From Shinella pollutisoli (lineage in GTDB: Bacteria; Pseudomonadota; Alphaproteobacteria; Rhizobiales; Rhizobiaceae): 64,000 nucleotides of DNA. Of the stretch, positions 45,543-56,364 are shown in pieces (positions within the stretch are counted from its first letter, which is position 1; every line of letters begins with the position of its first letter). Under the pieces are notes generated by a model. The model made no database searches, was not told where the DNA came from, and worked only from the letters and a program-made list of their open reading frames with translations. The stretch lies in assembly GCF_024609765.1 (NCBI RefSeq), contig NZ_JANFDG010000004.1, positions 62,001 to 126,000 on the forward strand, read 5' to 3'. Both the position numbers and the translations under genes were made by a program.

Positions 45543-47162
45543 ATGCAGAAGACGGATGCGGGCGAATTCGATTGCATCGTGGTCGGCGCCGGGACCGCGG
45601 GCTGCGTCGTCACCGAGCAGCTGTCGCGCGATCCCGCGCGGCGCATCCTCGTGCTGGAAGCGGGCGGCATGGACAACTGGATCTGGTTCCACGTTCCGGT
45701 CGGCTACCTGTTCGCGATCGGCAATCCGCGCTCCGACTGGATGTTCAGGACGGAGGCCGAGCCCGGCCTCAACGGCCGGTCGCTCGCCTATCCGCGCGGC
45801 AAGGTGATCGGCGGCTCGTCCGCCATCAACGCCATGATCTCGATGCGCGGACAGGCGGCCGACTACGATCACTGGCGCTCGCTCGGGATGACGGGCTGGG
45901 GCTGGAGCGACGTCCTGCCGCTTTTCCGCGAGCTGGAAGACCATTTCCTCGGCGAGAGCGAATTCCACGGCGCGGGCGGCGGATGGCGCATCGAGTCGCC
46001 GCGCCTGTCCTGGGCCATCCTCGACGCCGTGCGCGAGGCGGCGGGCCAGATGGGCATACCGCCGACGCCGGACTTCAACGTCGGCGACAACGAAGGCGCG
46101 GGATATTTCCACGTCAACCAGAAGCGGGGCCGCCGCTGGTCCTCCGCCCGCGGCTTCCTCAAGCCGGCGCTGGCGCGGCGGAACGTCAGGCTGGAGACGC
46201 AGGTCCTGGTGGAGCGGCTCGAGATCTCGGGATCGAGGGTCACCGGCGTCGAGTACCGCAAGGGATCGCAGACCTTCGTCGCCCGGGCGCGCGGAACGGT
46301 GGTCCTCTGCTCGGGGTCCATCGGTTCCGTCCAGGTCCTGCAGCGCTCCGGCATCGGCCGGGCCGATTTCCTCTCCGGCCTCGGGATCACGCCGGTCCTG
46401 GACGCCCCGGGCGTCGGCGAGAACCTGCAGGACCACCTGCAGCAGCGGGCGATCTTCAAGGTCGAGAACGTCCGCACGCTGAACGAGATGTACCATTCCC
46501 TCCCCGGCCGCGGCTGGATGGGCCTGCAATATGCGCTGGCGCGGCGCGGCCCCCTGACGATGGCTCCCTCGCAGCTCGGCATCTTCACGCGCTCGAGCCC
46601 GGAACACGACCGTCCGAACATCCAGTTCCACGTCCAGCCGCTTTCGCTCGACAAGTTCGGCGATCCGCTCCACCGCTTCCCCGCGATCACCGTCAGCGCC
46701 TGCAATCTCAGGCCGACGTCCCGCGGGAGCGTGCGCATAACGGAGGCTTCCGTGCATGCCGCTCCGCGCATCGCGCCCTGCTACCTCTCGACGGACGAGG
46801 ACCGCAAGGTCGCGGCCGACGCCATCCGCGTCACACGGCGCCTGATGGCGCAGCCCGCCCTCTCCCGCTTCCGGCCCGTCGAATATCTGCCCGGCCCGGC
46901 GGTGGGCGACGACGACGCGAGCCTGGCGCGCGCGGCGGGCGACATCGGGACGACGATCTTCCACCCGGTAGGGACGGCCAGGATGGGCCGGCCGACGGAC
47001 CCGGGGGCGGTCGTCGACGAACGGCTGCGGCTGATCGGCCTCGACGGCCTCAGGGTGGTCGACGCGTCCGTCATGCCGACGATCACCTCCGGCAACACCA
47101 ACACGCCGACCGCCCTGATCGGGCTCAAGGGCGCCAAGATGATCGCCGAGGATCTGCGATAG
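45543..47162 (+). CDS. GMC-family FAD oxidoreductase (choline-dehydrogenase-like)
   Basis: Flavoprotein alcohol dehydrogenase/oxidase, 539 residues. FAD motif VVGAGTAGCV near residue 13; GMC signatures GGSSAINAM and GSIGSVQVLQRSGIG; catalytic His in FHPVGTARMG and the second site Asn in SGNTNTPTALIG. It oxidises a primary or secondary alcohol; sequence does not fix the substrate. ATG at 45543 behind GGGGAGGA; an ATG at 45525 is in frame. Beside a LysR gene and tail-to-tail with kdgD. Confidence 0.93.
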   Translation: MQKTDAGEFDCIVVGAGTAGCVVTEQLSRDPARRILVLEAGGMDNWIWFHVPVGYLFAIGNPRSDWMFRTEAEPGLNGRSLAYPRGKVIGGSSAINAMISMRGQAADYDHWRSLGMTGWGWSDVLPLFRELEDHFLGESEFHGAGGGWRIESPRLSWAILDAVREAAGQMGIPPTPDFNVGDNEGAGYFHVNQKRGRRWSSARGFLKPALARRNVRLETQVLVERLEISGSRVTGVEYRKGSQTFVARARGTVVLCSGSIGSVQVLQRSGIGRADFLSGLGITPVLDAPGVGENLQDHLQQRAIFKVENVRTLNEMYHSLPGRGWMGLQYALARRGPLTMAPSQLGIFTRSSPEHDRPNIQFHVQPLSLDKFGDPLHRFPAITVSACNLRPTSRGSVRITEASVHAAPRIAPCYLSTDEDRKVAADAIRVTRRLMAQPALSRFRPVEYLPGPAVGDDDASLARAAGDIGTTIFHPVGTARMGRPTDPGAVVDERLRLIGLDGLRVVDASVMPTITSGNTNTPTALIGLKGAKMIAEDLR

Positions 47163-47248
47163 ACCGGCCAAGCCGGCTTGCCGCGGCCGGCGCGCGGGTG
47201 TTTTGTTTCACGACCTTGTCCGCGAGCACATGACCGTCCGAGGCACCG

Positions 47249-47284
47249 CGCGGCCGCCCCCGTCTCCATGACGGGGCGGCCGCG
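47249..47284. terminator. Bidirectional terminator-like hairpin, GMC gene / kdgD
   Basis: About 15-bp arms (CGCGGCCGCCCCCGTC against GACGGGGCGGCCGCG, one bulged C) with a 5-nt loop, between convergent stops at 47162 and 47290. Followed rightward by GCGTTT. Confidence 0.6.
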
Positions 47285-47289
47285 GCGTT

Positions 47290-48330
<1,041 letters not shown>

Positions 48331-48344
48331 TCAGGCCGGCGTCG

Positions 48345-49136
48345 TCAATGGCCGAGGATCTGGCTCAGGAAGAGCCGGGTGCGGTCGTGCCGCGGGTTGT
48401 CGAAGAAGCCGGCGGGGTCGCCCTCCTCGATGATCTCGCCCTGGTCCATGAAGATCACGCGGTCCGCCACCTGCCGCGCGAACCCCATCTCGTGCGTCAC
48501 GCACACCATCGTCATCCCCTCCTCGGCAAGCGAAACCATCGTGTCCAGCACTTCCTTGACCATTTCCGGGTCGAGCGCCGACGTGGGTTCGTCGAACAGC
48601 ATGACCTTCGGCCTCATGCACAATGCCCGCGCGATCGCCACCCGCTGCTGCTGCCCGCCGGAGAGCTGGCCGGGATACTTGTTCGCCTGCTCGGGGATGC
48701 GGACGCGGGCGAGGTAGTGCATCGCGATCTCCTCGGCCTCCTTCCTCGGCAGCTTGCGCACCCAGAGCGGCGCCAGCATGCAGTTCTCGAGGATCGTCAG
48801 GTGGGGAAAGAGGTTGAAGTGCTGGAACACCATGCCGACTTCGCGGCGCACCTCGTCGATCTTCCTGAGATCGTCCGTGAGCTCGATGCCGTCCACGACG
48901 ATCTGGCCCTTCTCGTGCTGCTCGAGGCGGTTGATGCAGCGGATCATCGTCGATTTGCCGGAGCCCGACGGGCCGGCGACGACGATGCGCTCTCCCCGCC
49001 TCACCGTCAGGTCGATGTCGCGCAGCGCATGGTAGGAGCCGTACCACTTGTTGAGCCCGACGAGCCGGATCATCGCGTCCCGGCCGGCATCGGCGCTTTC
49101 CTGCACCGCCTCGGCGAATTGGGTCCTGACCATCAT
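48345..49136 (-). CDS. Amino-acid ABC transporter ATPase (GlnQ/AapP type)
   Basis: Polar-amino-acid importer ATPase, 263 residues. Walker [11 protein letters not shown]-loop FQHFNLFPH, signature LSGGQQQR, Walker [11 protein letters not shown]. About 20 extra N-terminal residues precede the first strand. AGGAGGAG before the ATG at 49136. It belongs with the binding protein and two permeases at 51195-54461, from which the regulator and aminotransferase genes separate it. Confidence 0.95.
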   Translation of the reverse strand: MMVRTQFAEAVQESADAGRDAMIRLVGLNKWYGSYHALRDIDLTVRRGERIVVAGPSGSGKSTMIRCINRLEQHEKGQIVVDGIELTDDLRKIDEVRREVGMVFQHFNLFPHLTILENCMLAPLWVRKLPRKEAEEIAMHYLARVRIPEQANKYPGQLSGGQQQRVAIARALCMRPKVMLFDEPTSALDPEMVKEVLDTMVSLAEEGMTMVCVTHEMGFARQVADRVIFMDQGEIIEEGDPAGFFDNPRHDRTRLFLSQILGH

Positions 49137-49180
49137 GCTCCTCCTGATCCCTCGTGAAATGTGGGCGACCGCCGCCCTGA

Positions 49181-49927
49181 TTACCGGCGCGCGGCCGCGC
49201 GCGAACCGCCCTCGGTCTGGAACTCCGGCACGACGCCGTGCCCGACGAAGAACCGGGCGAGATCGGACCTCATCGTCTGCCACGCGTTCTGGATGTGCCC
49301 CGACAGGAGCGCGCCCGCCTGGACGACGTCGCGGCGCCGGCACGCCTCCAGGATCGCCTTGTGCTCGTCCTGCGAGGCCGGCGCGGAATGCCCGGCCCAG
49401 TAGGACGCGTGCACGTAGCGGTGCGAAACGTAATGGGCGTGGCGGATCATCTTCAGCAGGTGGCTCGCCTCCGACGGCGCGTAGAGCGACAGGTGGAAAT
49501 TCAGGTTGAAGTCGCACATCCAAGAGAGGTCCGACAGGTTCTCCATCTTGTCGATGAACGCCGCCGCCTTCTCGATGTCGCGGCTCGTCATCATCGGCAT
49601 GGCGAGCTCGATGGCGATCGGCTCGAGGGCGCTGCGGATGCGGAACATCTCGTCCATCTCCGCCGCCGACATGCGCGTGACGATGAAGCCGCGGTTCTTC
49701 ACGGCCTGCACCAGCCCGTCCGCCTGCAGCTCGCGCAACGCTTCCCGTATCGGCGCCTTGCTGATCTGCAGCAGCTGCGCGACGTCGTCCTGCTTGATGG
49801 TCGCGCCGCCCTGCAGGGCGCCCGTGACGATCGCCTCGCGCAAGGCGACCGCCGCCATCTCCGGCGCGGTCTGCGCCGCCGAGGCGTGCCGCCCGACAAC
49901 CTCCCGAAGGCTCGGTAGATTAGACAT
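49181..49927 (-). CDS. GntR-family (FCD) transcriptional regulator
   Basis: FadR/FCD-type GntR regulator, 248 residues. The winged helix is at about 25-80 ([40 protein letters not shown]) and the C-terminal all-helical FCD domain carries the metal-type residues (FNLNFH, HKAIL, SGHI). ATG at 49927 with AGGAG. Embedded between the aminotransferase and ATPase genes, it is probably the local repressor acting at the operator near 56331. Confidence 0.9.
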   Translation of the reverse strand: MSNLPSLREVVGRHASAAQTAPEMAAVALREAIVTGALQGGATIKQDDVAQLLQISKAPIREALRELQADGLVQAVKNRGFIVTRMSAAEMDEMFRIRSALEPIAIELAMPMMTSRDIEKAAAFIDKMENLSDLSWMCDFNLNFHLSLYAPSEASHLLKMIRHAHYVSHRYVHASYWAGHSAPASQDEHKAILEACRRRDVVQAGALLSGHIQNAWQTMRSDLARFFVGHGVVPEFQTEGGSRAAARR

Positions 49928-49966
49928 CCATTCTCCTGACCCGATCGACCCCTGACCCACAAGGCG

Positions 49967-51166
49967 TCATGCCGCCCTGAACCCCAGCGATGTGACCATC
50001 CTTGCTATTCTTTCGCAAGCACCCTGCAGCTCCCGATCCGACGCCGCGATCGACAGGCGTATGAACCCCGGCATGGCGAAGGCGGTTCCCGGCACGCTCG
50101 ACAGCCCGCATTCGTTCAAGAGATGCGCCGCGACGGCCGTGTCGTCCGAAAGACCCGCCTTGCCGACGAGGTCGCGCACGCCGATGAAGGCGTAGAAGGC
50201 CCCGTCCGGCCGGACGAATTCGATGCCGCCGATCGCCGCCAGCCCGGTGGCGATCAGTTCCGCGCGGCGCGAGAAGGTTCGCGCGGCCTCCGCCACGAAG
50301 GCCTGGTCTCCCGTCAGCGCCGCGACCGCCGCCGCCTGCGCGACGCCGCAGACCGAGGTGACGCTCTGCGACTGCATCTTGCTGATGCCGGCGACGAGCT
50401 CCTTCGGCCCCGCGGCGTAGCCCACGCGCCAGCCCGTCATCGCATAGGCCTTGGAGACGCCGTTGACCAGCAGCGTGCGGTGGCGCAGCGAGGGGCACGT
50501 CGCGCCGAACGACGCGAACGGCACGTCGCGCAGCAGGATATGCTCGTATATCTCGTCCGACAGGACCAGGATCCGCGGATGGCGGGCGAGCACCGCCTCC
50601 AGGGCCGCATAGTCCTCCGCCGAATAGACCGCGCCGGTCGGGTTCGACGGGGAATTCAGCATCAGCCAGCGGGTGCGCGGGGTGATCGCCTCCTCGAGGC
50701 GGCTTGCGGAGAGCTTGAAGCCGGCGTCCGGGCCGCACGCCACGTAGACGGGCGTGCCGCCGTGGAGGGAGACGATGTCGCCGTAGGAGACCCAGCAGGG
50801 CGCGGGGATCACGACCTCGTCGCCCGGCTCCAGCGTCGCCAGGAACGCGTCGAAGATGATCTGCTTCGCTCCGTTGGCGACGGTGATCTCGTCGAGGGCG
50901 AAATCGAGCCGGTTCTCCCGGCGGAATTTGTCGCGGATCGCCTGCCGCAGCGCCTCGCTGCCGGCGGCGGCCCCGTATCGGATCCTGCCCGCCCGGACGG
51001 CCGCCTGCGCCGCCTCGGCGACATGCGCCGGCGGCTCGAAATCCGGCTCCCCGAGGGAGAGGTCGATGATGTCGCGCCCCTCGGCTTTCAGCTTCTTCGC
51101 CGCCATCGCGATCGCCATGCTCGGCGATGCCTTTATGCCGCTCGACCGGCTGTTTTCGTATTTCAT
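49967..51166 (-). CDS. Class I aminotransferase (aspartate-aminotransferase-like)
   Basis: PLP-dependent aminotransferase of fold type I, subgroup Ib, 399 residues. Motifs: LSLGEPDF (36-43), NSPSNPTGAVY (171-181), SDEIYEH (203-209), PLP lysine Lys239 in NGVSKAYAMTGWRVGY, and the carboxylate-binding Arg near the end (GFIRLSIA). It may transaminate the amino acid brought in by the flanking ABC importer. 28 nt after the permease gene. Confidence 0.93.
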   Translation of the reverse strand: MKYENSRSSGIKASPSMAIAMAAKKLKAEGRDIIDLSLGEPDFEPPAHVAEAAQAAVRAGRIRYGAAAGSEALRQAIRDKFRRENRLDFALDEITVANGAKQIIFDAFLATLEPGDEVVIPAPCWVSYGDIVSLHGGTPVYVACGPDAGFKLSASRLEEAITPRTRWLMLNSPSNPTGAVYSAEDYAALEAVLARHPRILVLSDEIYEHILLRDVPFASFGATCPSLRHRTLLVNGVSKAYAMTGWRVGYAAGPKELVAGISKMQSQSVTSVCGVAQAAAVAALTGDQAFVAEAARTFSRRAELIATGLAAIGGIEFVRPDGAFYAFIGVRDLVGKAGLSDDTAVAAHLLNECGLSSVPGTAFAMPGFIRLSIAASDRELQGACERIARMVTSLGFRAA

Positions 51167-51194
51167 GCTCGTTTCCCGTATGGCTTGGCGTGCG

Positions 51195-52256
51195 TCATCG
51201 CTTGAGGCTCCGCCGCAGATAGGCTTCCAGCCAGCCCGAATATTTCGAGATCGAGAAGCACAGGACGAAATAGATGGCCGCCACCGCGAGATAGGCCTCC
51301 AGGTAGAATGCCTGCCAGGCGGTGTCGGCGATGGCGGCGCGCGTGGTGCCCAAGAGATCGAAGAGCCCGATGATGACGACCAGCGACGTGGCCTGGAGGA
51401 AGTCCAGGAAGGCGTTGATCAGCCCGGGAAGCGAGACCCTGAGGGCCTGCGGCAGGATGACGAGCTGCTGCGTGCGCCAGTAGCGCAGGCCGAGCGCCGC
51501 GGCGGCCTCCTTCTGCCCGCCCGGTATCCATTGCAGCCCGGCCCGGACGGCCTCCGCCACGTAGGCCGCGAGGAAGACCGCGATGCAGATGAGCGCGCGG
51601 ATGATCTTCGGGATCGTCACCTCGGCCGGCAGGAACAGCGGCAGGACGACCGAGGCCACGAACAGCGCCGTCACCAGCGGTATGCCGCGGATGAGCTCGA
51701 TCACCGCGACGGCGGCCGCGCGCAGCGGGATGATCTCCGACTGGCGGGCGAGCGCCAGCAGGATGCCGAGCGGCAGGGCGATGATGATCGCGCCGAGCGA
51801 CAGCACCACGGTCAGCGGCAGGCCGCTCCACTGGTCCGGCGAGACGTAGCGCAGCCCCAGCACGCCGCCGCTGAGGAGCGTCAGCACGGACACGATCGCG
51901 GCGGCCCACAGGGTGAGAAGGTGGCGCGACCAGAATCGCGGCACCGACGAGATCCCGACGGCGACGGCCACGACCGCGAGGACGGCGACCACGCGCCAGA
52001 GCTCGGCCTGCGGATAGAAGCCGAACAGGATCAGCCGCCACTTCTCCTGCACGATGGACCAGCAGGCGCCGGCGGCCTGCATGCATTCGGCGCCCCGGCC
52101 CGGCAGCAGCACGGCCTCGCTCACCGCCCATCGCCACAGATGCCAGGCGAGGTAGAGCAGGAAGGCGGACAGGCCGACCGTGATCGCGGCATTGTGCCAC
52201 GGATGGAAGAAGGGGCTGCGCGTGCGGTGCCGGAGGGAGGATCGCGCCGTGTTCAT
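51195..52256 (-). CDS. Amino-acid ABC transporter permease (AapM type)
   Basis: Second permease of the general amino-acid importer class, 353 residues, longer than simple HisM-type permeases as in AapM/BztC. The EAA loop region reads EAAAALGLRYWRTQQLVILP. A large N-terminal part includes three helices and a periplasmic CMQAAGACW loop with two cysteines. ATG overlaps the first permease stop (ATGA). Confidence 0.93.
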   Translation of the reverse strand: MNTARSSLRHRTRSPFFHPWHNAAITVGLSAFLLYLAWHLWRWAVSEAVLLPGRGAECMQAAGACWSIVQEKWRLILFGFYPQAELWRVVAVLAVVAVAVGISSVPRFWSRHLLTLWAAAIVSVLTLLSGGVLGLRYVSPDQWSGLPLTVVLSLGAIIIALPLGILLALARQSEIIPLRAAAVAVIELIRGIPLVTALFVASVVLPLFLPAEVTIPKIIRALICIAVFLAAYVAEAVRAGLQWIPGGQKEAAAALGLRYWRTQQLVILPQALRVSLPGLINAFLDFLQATSLVVIIGLFDLLGTTRAAIADTAWQAFYLEAYLAVAAIYFVLCFSISKYSGWLEAYLRRSLKR

Positions 52257-53383
52257 GCCAGCGACATCCGTCTGTTGAGGCGGTTCATGACCTCGGAGAT
52301 GACGAGGTTCAGCAGCAGGTAGGCCGCCACGAAGATGGCGATGACCTCGATCGCGCGCCCGCTCTGGTTCATGATGGTGTTGCCGATGGAGACGATGTCG
52401 GAATAGCCGACCGCCACCGCCAGCGACGTGCTCTTCGTCACGTTGATGTACTGGTTCGTCATCGGCGGGATGGCGATGCGCACGGCCTGGGGCAGCACCA
52501 CCAGCCGGAGGGTCTGCAGGTAGCGAAGGCCGAGCGCGCCGGCCGCTTCCGACTGGCCCACCGGCACGGCGAGCACCGCGCCGCGCACGACCTCCGCGAT
52601 GTAGCCGCTGGTGTAGAGCGTGAGGCTGACGACGAGCGCGGCGAATTCGGGCGTCACGGAAACGCCGCCGCGGAAATTGAAGCCGCGCTTCTCCGGCAGG
52701 TCCGGCACGACCGACCCGGACAGGATGAGCAGGGCGACACCTGCCACGAGGGCGGCGACGGCGAGGTGCCGCAGCCGCTTCGGCACGCGGCCGCCGAACA
52801 CCCGCCATGCCGCCACGCCCGCCGCCGCGGCGGCCAGCGCGAGGCCGAGGAGCGACGGTGCGGAGTGCTCGCCCGTGAAGGCCAGGAAGGGGAACCAGAT
52901 GCCGCGGTTGGAGAGGACGACCCCGGTGACCGGCTCCCAGGCCTCGCGCGGCAGCGGCAGCGAGAACTGGATGACCGCCGACCATGCGAAGAGCTGCAGG
53001 AGCGGCGGCACGTTGCGCAGCACCTCGATGACGAGGCCGGCGCAGCCGCGCAGCAGCGGATTGGACGAGAGGCGCAGGATGCCGATCAGGGTGCCGACGA
53101 CGGTCGCAAGCGCGATGCAGGCGAGTGCGGCCTTGATCGTGTTGAGGAAGCCGATGAACAGCGCCTTGCCGTAGCTGTCGCTCCCCGTGAAGGGCAGCAG
53201 GCTGTTGCCGATGTCGAAATTGGCGGGATAGCCGAGGAACCCGAAGTCGACGCTGATGCTGCGGCTGCCGAGCGTGGCGACCGAGAAGCGCACGAGCAGG
53301 AACAGGCCGGCGAACATGGCGATCCATGTCAGCGCGTAGCCGAGGATCGTATGCCTTGCGGAGATCGGGGTCGGGTTCGACAC
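52253..53383 (-). CDS. Amino-acid ABC transporter permease (AapQ type)
   Basis: First permease, 376 residues, AapQ/BztB-like with the long periplasmic region and the EAA loop SEAAGALGLRYLQTLRLVVLP. The start is a GTG at 53383 with only a weak AGGTG site. It lies 61 nt after the binding-protein gene, with a hairpin between. Confidence 0.92.
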   Translation of the reverse strand: MSNPTPISARHTILGYALTWIAMFAGLFLLVRFSVATLGSRSISVDFGFLGYPANFDIGNSLLPFTGSDSYGKALFIGFLNTIKAALACIALATVVGTLIGILRLSSNPLLRGCAGLVIEVLRNVPPLLQLFAWSAVIQFSLPLPREAWEPVTGVVLSNRGIWFPFLAFTGEHSAPSLLGLALAAAAAGVAAWRVFGGRVPKRLRHLAVAALVAGVALLILSGSVVPDLPEKRGFNFRGGVSVTPEFAALVVSLTLYTSGYIAEVVRGAVLAVPVGQSEAAGALGLRYLQTLRLVVLPQAVRIAIPPMTNQYINVTKSTSLAVAVGYSDIVSIGNTIMNQSGRAIEVIAIFVAAYLLLNLVISEVMNRLNRRMSLA

Positions 53384-53408
53384 TGGGCACCTATCGGAGA
53401 AGGATCGT

Positions 53409-53433
53409 CCCGCGCCTGCCGGACAGGCGCGGG
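53409..53433 (-). other. Intercistronic hairpin after the amino-acid-binding protein gene
   Basis: Perfect 10-bp arms CCCGCGCCTG and CAGGCGCGGG with a 5-nt loop, between the binding-protein stop and the first permease start. Likely stabilises the binding-protein message, as seen after many such genes and after the ABC gene near 4300. Confidence 0.6.
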
Positions 53434-53444
53434 ACAGGACGCGA

Positions 53445-54461
53445 TCACATCGGCGGCGCGTAGAGCAGGCCGCCCTTGGACCAGAGCGCGTTGGCGCCGC
53501 GCGGCAGGCCCAGGGGCGAGCCGGCGCCGACGTTGCGCTCGAAGCTCTCGCCGTAGTTGCCGATCTGCTTGACGATGTTGTAGGCCCAGTCCTCGGAGAT
53601 GCCCAGAGCCTTGCCCGCGCCGGGGTTGACGCCGAGCAGCGCCTTGACGCTCTCGCTGCCGTTCGCCTTCATGTCGTCGACATTCGCGCTCGTCACGCCG
53701 TATTCCTCGGCGGTGACCATCGCGTTCAGCGTCCAGCGGACGATAGCGGTGAATTCCGGATCGTCCTTGCGCACGACCGGGCCGAGCGGCGACTTCGAGA
53801 TGATCTCCGGAAGCACGACATAGTCCTCGGGCTTCTCCGCGGTGGTGCGGATGGCGGCGAGGTTGGAGGAATCCGCCGTGATCGCGTCGCAGCGTCCGGA
53901 GAAGAAGGACGCGTTCAGCGATTCCTGGTTCTCGATCGCCAGCGGCTGGTAGGTCATGCCGTGGGTCGTGAAGTAGTTGCGGGTGTCGACCTCGGCGGCC
54001 GAGCCCTGGTTCATGCAGATCGTCGCGCCGTCGAGCGACTTGAGGTCGGCGATGCCCGCGGCGACCGGCACCATGAACGCCAGGCCGTCGTAGAAGTTGA
54101 TGCCCGCCCAGTCGAGGCCGAGGCCGGCGTCGCGCTGCAGCGTCCAGGTCGAATTGCGGGTCAGCACGTCCACCTCGCCCGCCTGCAGGGCCGTGAAGCG
54201 GACCTGCTCGGAGGTCGGCACGAAGCGGACCTTGGAGGCATCGCCGAAGATCGACGCGGCGATCGCCTTGCACATGTCGACGTCGAAGCCGGTCCACTCG
54301 CCGGCGCTGTCGGCGACGCTGAAGCCGCCGAGGCCGGTGTTGACGCCGCAGACGAGCTCGCCGCGGGCCTTGATCTTCTCGAGCGTCGGCCCGGCGGACG
54401 CCTGGTGCGCGACCAGCAGGGCGGTGCATGCGACGAGCGATGTAAGCAGTTTGTTTCGCAT
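53445..54461 (-). CDS. Amino-acid ABC transporter periplasmic binding protein (AapJ type)
   Basis: Type II periplasmic binding protein of the AapJ/BztA group, 338 residues. Signal peptide MRNKLLTSLVACTALLVAHQ ending at ASA (about 21-23). Family blocks: LVCGVNTGLGGFSVAD, WTGFDVDMCKAIAA, VDVLTRNSTWTLQRD and NYGESFERN near the C-terminus. Carries polar L-amino acids in known relatives. AAGGGGAA precedes the ATG. Confidence 0.95.
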   Translation of the reverse strand: MRNKLLTSLVACTALLVAHQASAGPTLEKIKARGELVCGVNTGLGGFSVADSAGEWTGFDVDMCKAIAASIFGDASKVRFVPTSEQVRFTALQAGEVDVLTRNSTWTLQRDAGLGLDWAGINFYDGLAFMVPVAAGIADLKSLDGATICMNQGSAAEVDTRNYFTTHGMTYQPLAIENQESLNASFFSGRCDAITADSSNLAAIRTTAEKPEDYVVLPEIISKSPLGPVVRKDDPEFTAIVRWTLNAMVTAEEYGVTSANVDDMKANGSESVKALLGVNPGAGKALGISEDWAYNIVKQIGNYGESFERNVGAGSPLGLPRGANALWSKGGLLYAPPM

Positions 54462-54533
54462 TCGTATTCCCCTTCTTGCTTGGTTTCGGCGGCTCTCCAT
54501 GCCGCCGGACGGATTTTCTGGATCCTCCCTGTT

Positions 54534-55472
54534 TCAGATCGTGAAGAGATCTCCGGACAGGTATTTGTAGCCGGTATCGCAGATCACGGTGGTGACCGTG
54601 CGGCCCTTGCCGAGGCGCCGGGCGACGCGCAGCGCCGCGACGACGTTCGCCGCGGCGGACTTGCCGCCGAAGATGCCCTCCTCGCGCGCCAGCCTGCGGG
54701 CCATGTCGTAGGCCTCGTCGTCGGTGACGGCCTCGATCCCGTCGACGAATTCGTAGCGGAAGAGTTCGCCCGGAGGGCCGTCGCCGACGCCGTCGATATG
54801 GTGCACGCCCTTGGGACCGCCGGAGATGTGCCGGTAGCCGGCCGGCTCGACCGCGATGCCGAGGATCTCCGGCCGGTGCGCCCTGAAGACCTCCATCGTG
54901 CCGGAGAAGCAGCCGCCGGACCCGCAGGTCATGGTGAAGGCGTCGACCGCGCCGCCGGTCTGCGCGAGGATCTCCCGGCCCATGGCGTTGTAGGCCCTGG
55001 GGTTCGCCGGATTCTTCATCTGGTGCAGGTAGTGGTTGCCGGGGATGCGGCCCAGCTCCTCGACGCGGGCATGCATGAGGTCGAACAGCTCCGGATAGGT
55101 CGCCTTGCCGTGGACGCTCGGGATGATGTCGAGCGTCGCGCCGAAGGCCTGGATGGTCTTCAGCTTCTCGTCGGCGAAGGCGTCCGACGTCACGATGGTG
55201 CAGGCATAGCCCTTCAGCGCGCAGATCATCGCGAGCGCGGTGCCCGTGCTGCCGCCGCTCGCCTCGACGACCCGCTGGCCGGGCTTCAGCCGGCCGCTGC
55301 GCTCCGCCTCCTCGATCATCGAAAGCGCGCTGCGGTCCTTCGAGCTGCCGGTCGGGTTCTTGCTTTCGAGCTTGACGAGGACGCGCGCATCGTCGGGCCC
55401 GGGCAGCTTGGCGAGCTCGATCAGCGGCGTGTTGCCGATGGTGGAGAGAAGGTTGAAGTCGTCCTGCGTCAT
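54534..55472 (-). CDS. Cysteine-synthase-family PLP enzyme
   Basis: Fold-type II PLP enzyme, 312 residues. PLP lysine Lys45 in NPTGSSKDR, phosphate-binding ASGGSTGTA where O-acetylserine sulfhydrylases have TSGNTG, CGSGGCFSG loop and CDTGYKYLS at the end. The changed substrate loop and catabolic surroundings leave open an amino-acid dehydratase, lyase or beta-replacement enzyme rather than cysteine synthesis. ATG at 55472, 29 nt after the SDR gene. Confidence 0.85.
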   Translation of the reverse strand: MTQDDFNLLSTIGNTPLIELAKLPGPDDARVLVKLESKNPTGSSKDRSALSMIEEAERSGRLKPGQRVVEASGGSTGTALAMICALKGYACTIVTSDAFADEKLKTIQAFGATLDIIPSVHGKATYPELFDLMHARVEELGRIPGNHYLHQMKNPANPRAYNAMGREILAQTGGAVDAFTMTCGSGGCFSGTMEVFRAHRPEILGIAVEPAGYRHISGGPKGVHHIDGVGDGPPGELFRYEFVDGIEAVTDDEAYDMARRLAREEGIFGGKSAAANVVAALRVARRLGKGRTVTTVICDTGYKYLSGDLFTI

Positions 55473-55501
55473 GTCACTCTCGCATGGTTGTCCGGCGGCG
55501 C

Positions 55502-56317
55502 TCAGCTGGCGGTGACGCCCTGCTGGAGCCAGGTATTGAGGGAGTCCGGGTCGACGGCGGAGATGCCGCCGTCCGCCATGAGATTGATGCCGGTGATGTA
55601 GGACGCGTCGTCGCTCGCCAGGAAGAGGATCGCCGCGGCGATCTCCTCGGGACGCGCCGGCCGCTTCATCATGCCGCCCTGCCCGAAGCCGCGGATGAAC
55701 TCCTCGGTCGTCTTGCCGAGGGCGGCCGCCCTTTTCTCGTGGAACCGCGTGAAGACCGGGCCCGGCGAGATGGCGTTCGCGCGGATGCCGTCCCTGGCAT
55801 GGTCGTAGGCGATGCCGCGCGTGAGACCGATCACCGCCGCCTTGGTGGTGTCGTACTCGACCATGTTGCCGCCGGCGGCGGTCGAGCGGTTGGACGACAC
55901 GTTGACGATGCTGCCCCCGCCGCTCTTCTTCATCGCGGCGACGGCCGCCTTGGCACAGAAGGCATAGCCCTTCACGTTGACGCCGAGAATGCGGTCCCAC
56001 GTCGTGTTGTCGGTCTCCAGGATGCCCTGGTAGTGGCGGATGCCGGCGTTGTTGACGAGGATGTCCAGGCCGCCGAAGGCGTCGACGGCGGCCCTGATGA
56101 AGGCCTCGCACTGCGCCTCGTCCTGCGTCTGGGTGCGCACGAAGCGGACCGTTCCGCCCGCCGCGTTCAGTTCGTCCGCCACGGCGGCGCCGCGCTCCTC
56201 GTCCACGTCGGCTAAGCAGACCTTCGCGCCCTCCGCGACGAAGCGGCGGACCGTCGCTTCGCCGATGCCCGATGCGCCGCCCGTTACCGCAGCAATTTTT
56301 CCTTCCAGTCGCCTCAT
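55502..56317 (-). CDS. Short-chain dehydrogenase/reductase
   Basis: Classical SDR, 271 residues. Cofactor motif TGGASGIGE (12-20), NNAGI (89-93), catalytic Ser141/142, Tyr155 and Lys159 (YDTTK). Asp at the end of the second strand (LADVD) favours NAD. First gene of the leftward operon SDR, PLP enzyme, importer, aminotransferase, regulator, ATPase. Substrate unknown. Confidence 0.92.
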   Translation of the reverse strand: MRRLEGKIAAVTGGASGIGEATVRRFVAEGAKVCLADVDEERGAAVADELNAAGGTVRFVRTQTQDEAQCEAFIRAAVDAFGGLDILVNNAGIRHYQGILETDNTTWDRILGVNVKGYAFCAKAAVAAMKKSGGGSIVNVSSNRSTAAGGNMVEYDTTKAAVIGLTRGIAYDHARDGIRANAISPGPVFTRFHEKRAAALGKTTEEFIRGFGQGGMMKRPARPEEIAAAILFLASDDASYITGINLMADGGISAVDPDSLNTWLQQGVTAS

Positions 56318-56330
56318 CCGTCATCTCCAA

Positions 56331-56364
56331 AATCGTCGACGATTATGTCGCATAGACGACGATT
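56331..56364. promoter_or_regulatory. Putative GntR-type operator before the SDR operon
   Basis: Perfect 14-bp palindrome AATCGTCGACGATT at 56331-56344 and a second GACGATT at 56358-56364, exactly 20 bp (two helical turns) from the first. The core CGTCGACG fits the GT-N-AC pattern of GntR/FCD operators. It sits 14-47 nt before the SDR ATG, where binding would repress. The remaining gap to 56556 shows no gene. Confidence 0.6.

Noticed and set aside
51195-53390. A 731-codon frame suggesting fused permeases
   Set aside because: Two separate permeases overlap by ATGA at 52253-52256; the extra 378 codons are a shifted reading of the first permease.
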